6,241 nucleotides of DNA, taken from Candidatus Methanofilum arcanum (GTDB lineage: Archaea > Halobacteriota > Methanomicrobia > Methanomicrobiales > Methanospirillaceae). Position numbers and translations under genes: made by a program. Position 1 is the stretch's first letter. Each line of letters starts with the position of its first letter. The stretch lies in contig JAITWW010000107.1 in assembly GCA_031285085.1 (NCBI GenBank), forward strand, positions 1 through 6,241. Direction: 5' to 3'. Under the pieces are notes generated by a model. The model did no database searches. It had not been told where the DNA came from and worked only from the letters and a program-made list of their open reading frames with translations. Positions 5,162 to 6,241 of this stretch are shown piece after piece.

Positions 5162-6094
5162 ATGAAACCCTCTCAAGTAGGTATCGGTTTATGTATCGTT
5201 TTACTCCTTTATATTCAGATTCCAACTCTCGCCCTTGGAAGCCCGGATATCGAAATTATTTCCTTTGAAGTAGCCCCTTCAGCAATACCAGGGGAAGAAC
5301 AGTATATAGAATATGTATTTTGGAATAATGGAAACTTTACATCTGGCCCATTACAACTCACATACTACCTCTCATCAGATGACACGCTTTCACCAAAAGA
5401 TATTGTCATTGCACAGTATAAGATTCGTTCCCTAAATCCTGGAGAGGAAAGAAGAACCTACAGAACAGAATCAATTCCAAAAACGGTGCCACTTGCTATG
5501 TACTATCCAATTCTTGAGATTGTACCAACACAGCGTGGACTTGAGGATGCAAATCTTGATAATAATATTTTCGTAGAGTCACAGATCGAGATAACGAATA
5601 GCAGAAATCTTCCAAGGGAATGGGTTAATAAAAAGGTGTCAGAACTCCTTTTTCTAAAAACAAATGAAGAGCGAGAGCTCAGAAAACGTGCCCCACTTGT
5701 ATATAATGATATGCTTGCAGCTATTTCACAAGGACATACAGATGATATGGCAGAACGTGACTACTTTGATCATCTTACCCCAGAGGGAAAAAACCCACAT
5801 GATAGAGCAAGAGAATATGGATTTCCACATGAGCGAGTTCGAGAAGATGGATCAAAAATCTATGGCATTGGAGAGAACATTGCGCGCTTTGGGACTGGAA
5901 AAGATGTGGATGTAGAAGGATTTGGATATGTGAATCAAAATGATCCAATTCAACTTGCAACCGTTGCTCTAACATTATTCTTAAATAGCGCATCGCACAA
6001 AGAAACACTTCTTAGTCCTCTATATCGAGAAATTGGAATTTCAGCAACGCTTGCAAAAGATGGACAGTACTATATTGGACAGAATCTTGGGTAA
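5162..6094 (+). CDS. Secreted CARDB-CAP (SCP/PR1-like) domain protein
   Basis: A 310-residue predicted exported protein. Residues 1-26 look like a signal peptide: Lys2, hydrophobic run IGLCIVLLLYIQI, likely cleavage near TLALG-S. There is no lipobox. Residues about 28-137 match a CARDB-type beta-sandwich (VFWNNGNFTSGPLQLTYYLS, DIVIAQYKIRSLNPGEE, ending NLDNN). Residues about 155-310 match a bacterial/archaeal CAP domain of the YkwD kind: HTDDMAERDYFDHLTPEGK with His192, GENIA with Glu238, LNSASHKETLL with His279, and the family-typical ending YYIGQNLG. CAP proteins act outside the cell; their biochemical role is mostly unknown. CARDB domains are thought to mediate adhesion. No C-terminal membrane anchor follows, so it is either released or held by the N-terminus. 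The start is forced: TAA at 5153-5155 closes the frame upstream and no in-frame alternative start follows before the hydrophobic core. No good ribosome binding site is seen. It diverges from idsA. Confidence 0.88.
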   Translation: MKPSQVGIGLCIVLLLYIQIPTLALGSPDIEIISFEVAPSAIPGEEQYIEYVFWNNGNFTSGPLQLTYYLSSDDTLSPKDIVIAQYKIRSLNPGEERRTYRTESIPKTVPLAMYYPILEIVPTQRGLEDANLDNNIFVESQIEITNSRNLPREWVNKKVSELLFLKTNEERELRKRAPLVYNDMLAAISQGHTDDMAERDYFDHLTPEGKNPHDRAREYGFPHERVREDGSKIYGIGENIARFGTGKDVDVEGFGYVNQNDPIQLATVALTLFLNSASHKETLLSPLYREIGISATLAKDGQYYIGQNLG

Positions 6095-6120
6095 AGAGAT
6101 GAATTTTCTCTTCTCTCTTT
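6093..6120 (+). terminator. Possible terminator after the CAP gene
   Basis: The CAP stop codon overlaps AAAGAGA (6093-6099), which can pair with TCTCTTT (6114-6120). The stretch 6104-6120 is almost all pyrimidine (TTTTCTCTTCTCTCTTT). This fits an archaeal T-rich termination zone with a weak hairpin, but the T runs are short. Confidence 0.35.
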
Positions 6121-6140
6121 AGCACTACAGCGATCACAAA

Positions 6141-6150
6141 ACTATAAGTA
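6141..6150 (+). promoter_or_regulatory. Candidate TATA box for the gene at the right edge
   Basis: ACTATAAGTA lies about 32 nt before the ATG at 6178, a spacing that would give a very short or no leader, as is common in Archaea. Support is weak because the downstream gene is only glimpsed. Confidence 0.3.
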
Positions 6151-6177
6151 TCTTTTCTCAAAATTAACTATAACGTC

Positions 6178-6241
6178 ATGTTAGCTGAAGTGAACCCCTA
6201 TAATAGTCAGATGCCCAATGAAAAAATATTCCAGAACATAG
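6178..6241 (+). CDS. Possible start of a further gene, cut by the right edge
   Basis: An ATG at 6178 opens a frame that stays open for 21 codons to the window end, beginning MLAEVNPYNSQMPNEKIF. A TATA-like element lies about 32 nt upstream and no ribosome binding site is seen, so it would be read from a short leader or leaderless transcript. The NPYN...P...IF spacing faintly recalls the N-terminus of some archaeal AAA/ORC-like ATPases (NPF/Y...P...F.GR), but the visible part is too short to assign a family. Confidence 0.35.
   Translation, partial: MLAEVNPYNSQMPNEKIFQNI

Overview
The window looks like part of a chromosome from a methanogenic archaeon, most likely of the order Methanomicrobiales. 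Three things point there. It carries an archaeal-type formate dehydrogenase alpha subunit. It has an archaeal-type glutamyl-tRNA synthetase directly behind a short-chain prenyl diphosphate synthase, a recurrent archaeal gene pair. It also encodes a secreted CARDB-CAP protein. TATA-like boxes, GGTGAT-type ribosome binding sites and T-tract termination signals agree with Archaea. The genus cannot be fixed from the sequence alone.

Layout. Positions 1-1292 (minus strand) hold the N-terminal 430 codons of fdhA, which runs off the left edge. Positions 1293-2195 are a strongly AT-rich gap of about 0.9 kb with no convincing long gene. It contains the fdhA ribosome binding site and a probable promoter, a few short gene-start-like fragments, and the T-tract terminator of the next operon. 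Positions 2196-4882 (minus strand) are a two-gene operon, idsA then gltX, separated by 14 nt. Positions 4883-5161 are a divergent control region with two identical TATAAATAGG elements and a possible 10-codon leader ORF. Positions 5162-6094 (plus strand) encode a predicted secreted protein with a CARDB domain followed by a CAP (SCP/PR1-like) domain. The last 64 bases may be the start of a further plus-strand gene.

How the genes relate. FdhA feeds electrons from formate into methanogenesis. IdsA makes the C20 (or similar) isoprenoid diphosphate used for archaeal ether lipids. GltX charges tRNA with glutamate. The link between idsA and gltX is positional rather than a shared pathway. The CARDB-CAP protein is transcribed away from them and presumably works outside the cell; its role is unknown.

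No clear novel multi-gene system was found: no transposase, CRISPR array, tRNA or rRNA is visible. The points most worth a second look are the twin TATA elements and the leader ORF abutting the CAP gene start, an unexplained minus-strand reading frame in the same spacer, the lysine-free KMSKS-equivalent loop in GltX, and possible small or decayed genes in the AT-rich gap.
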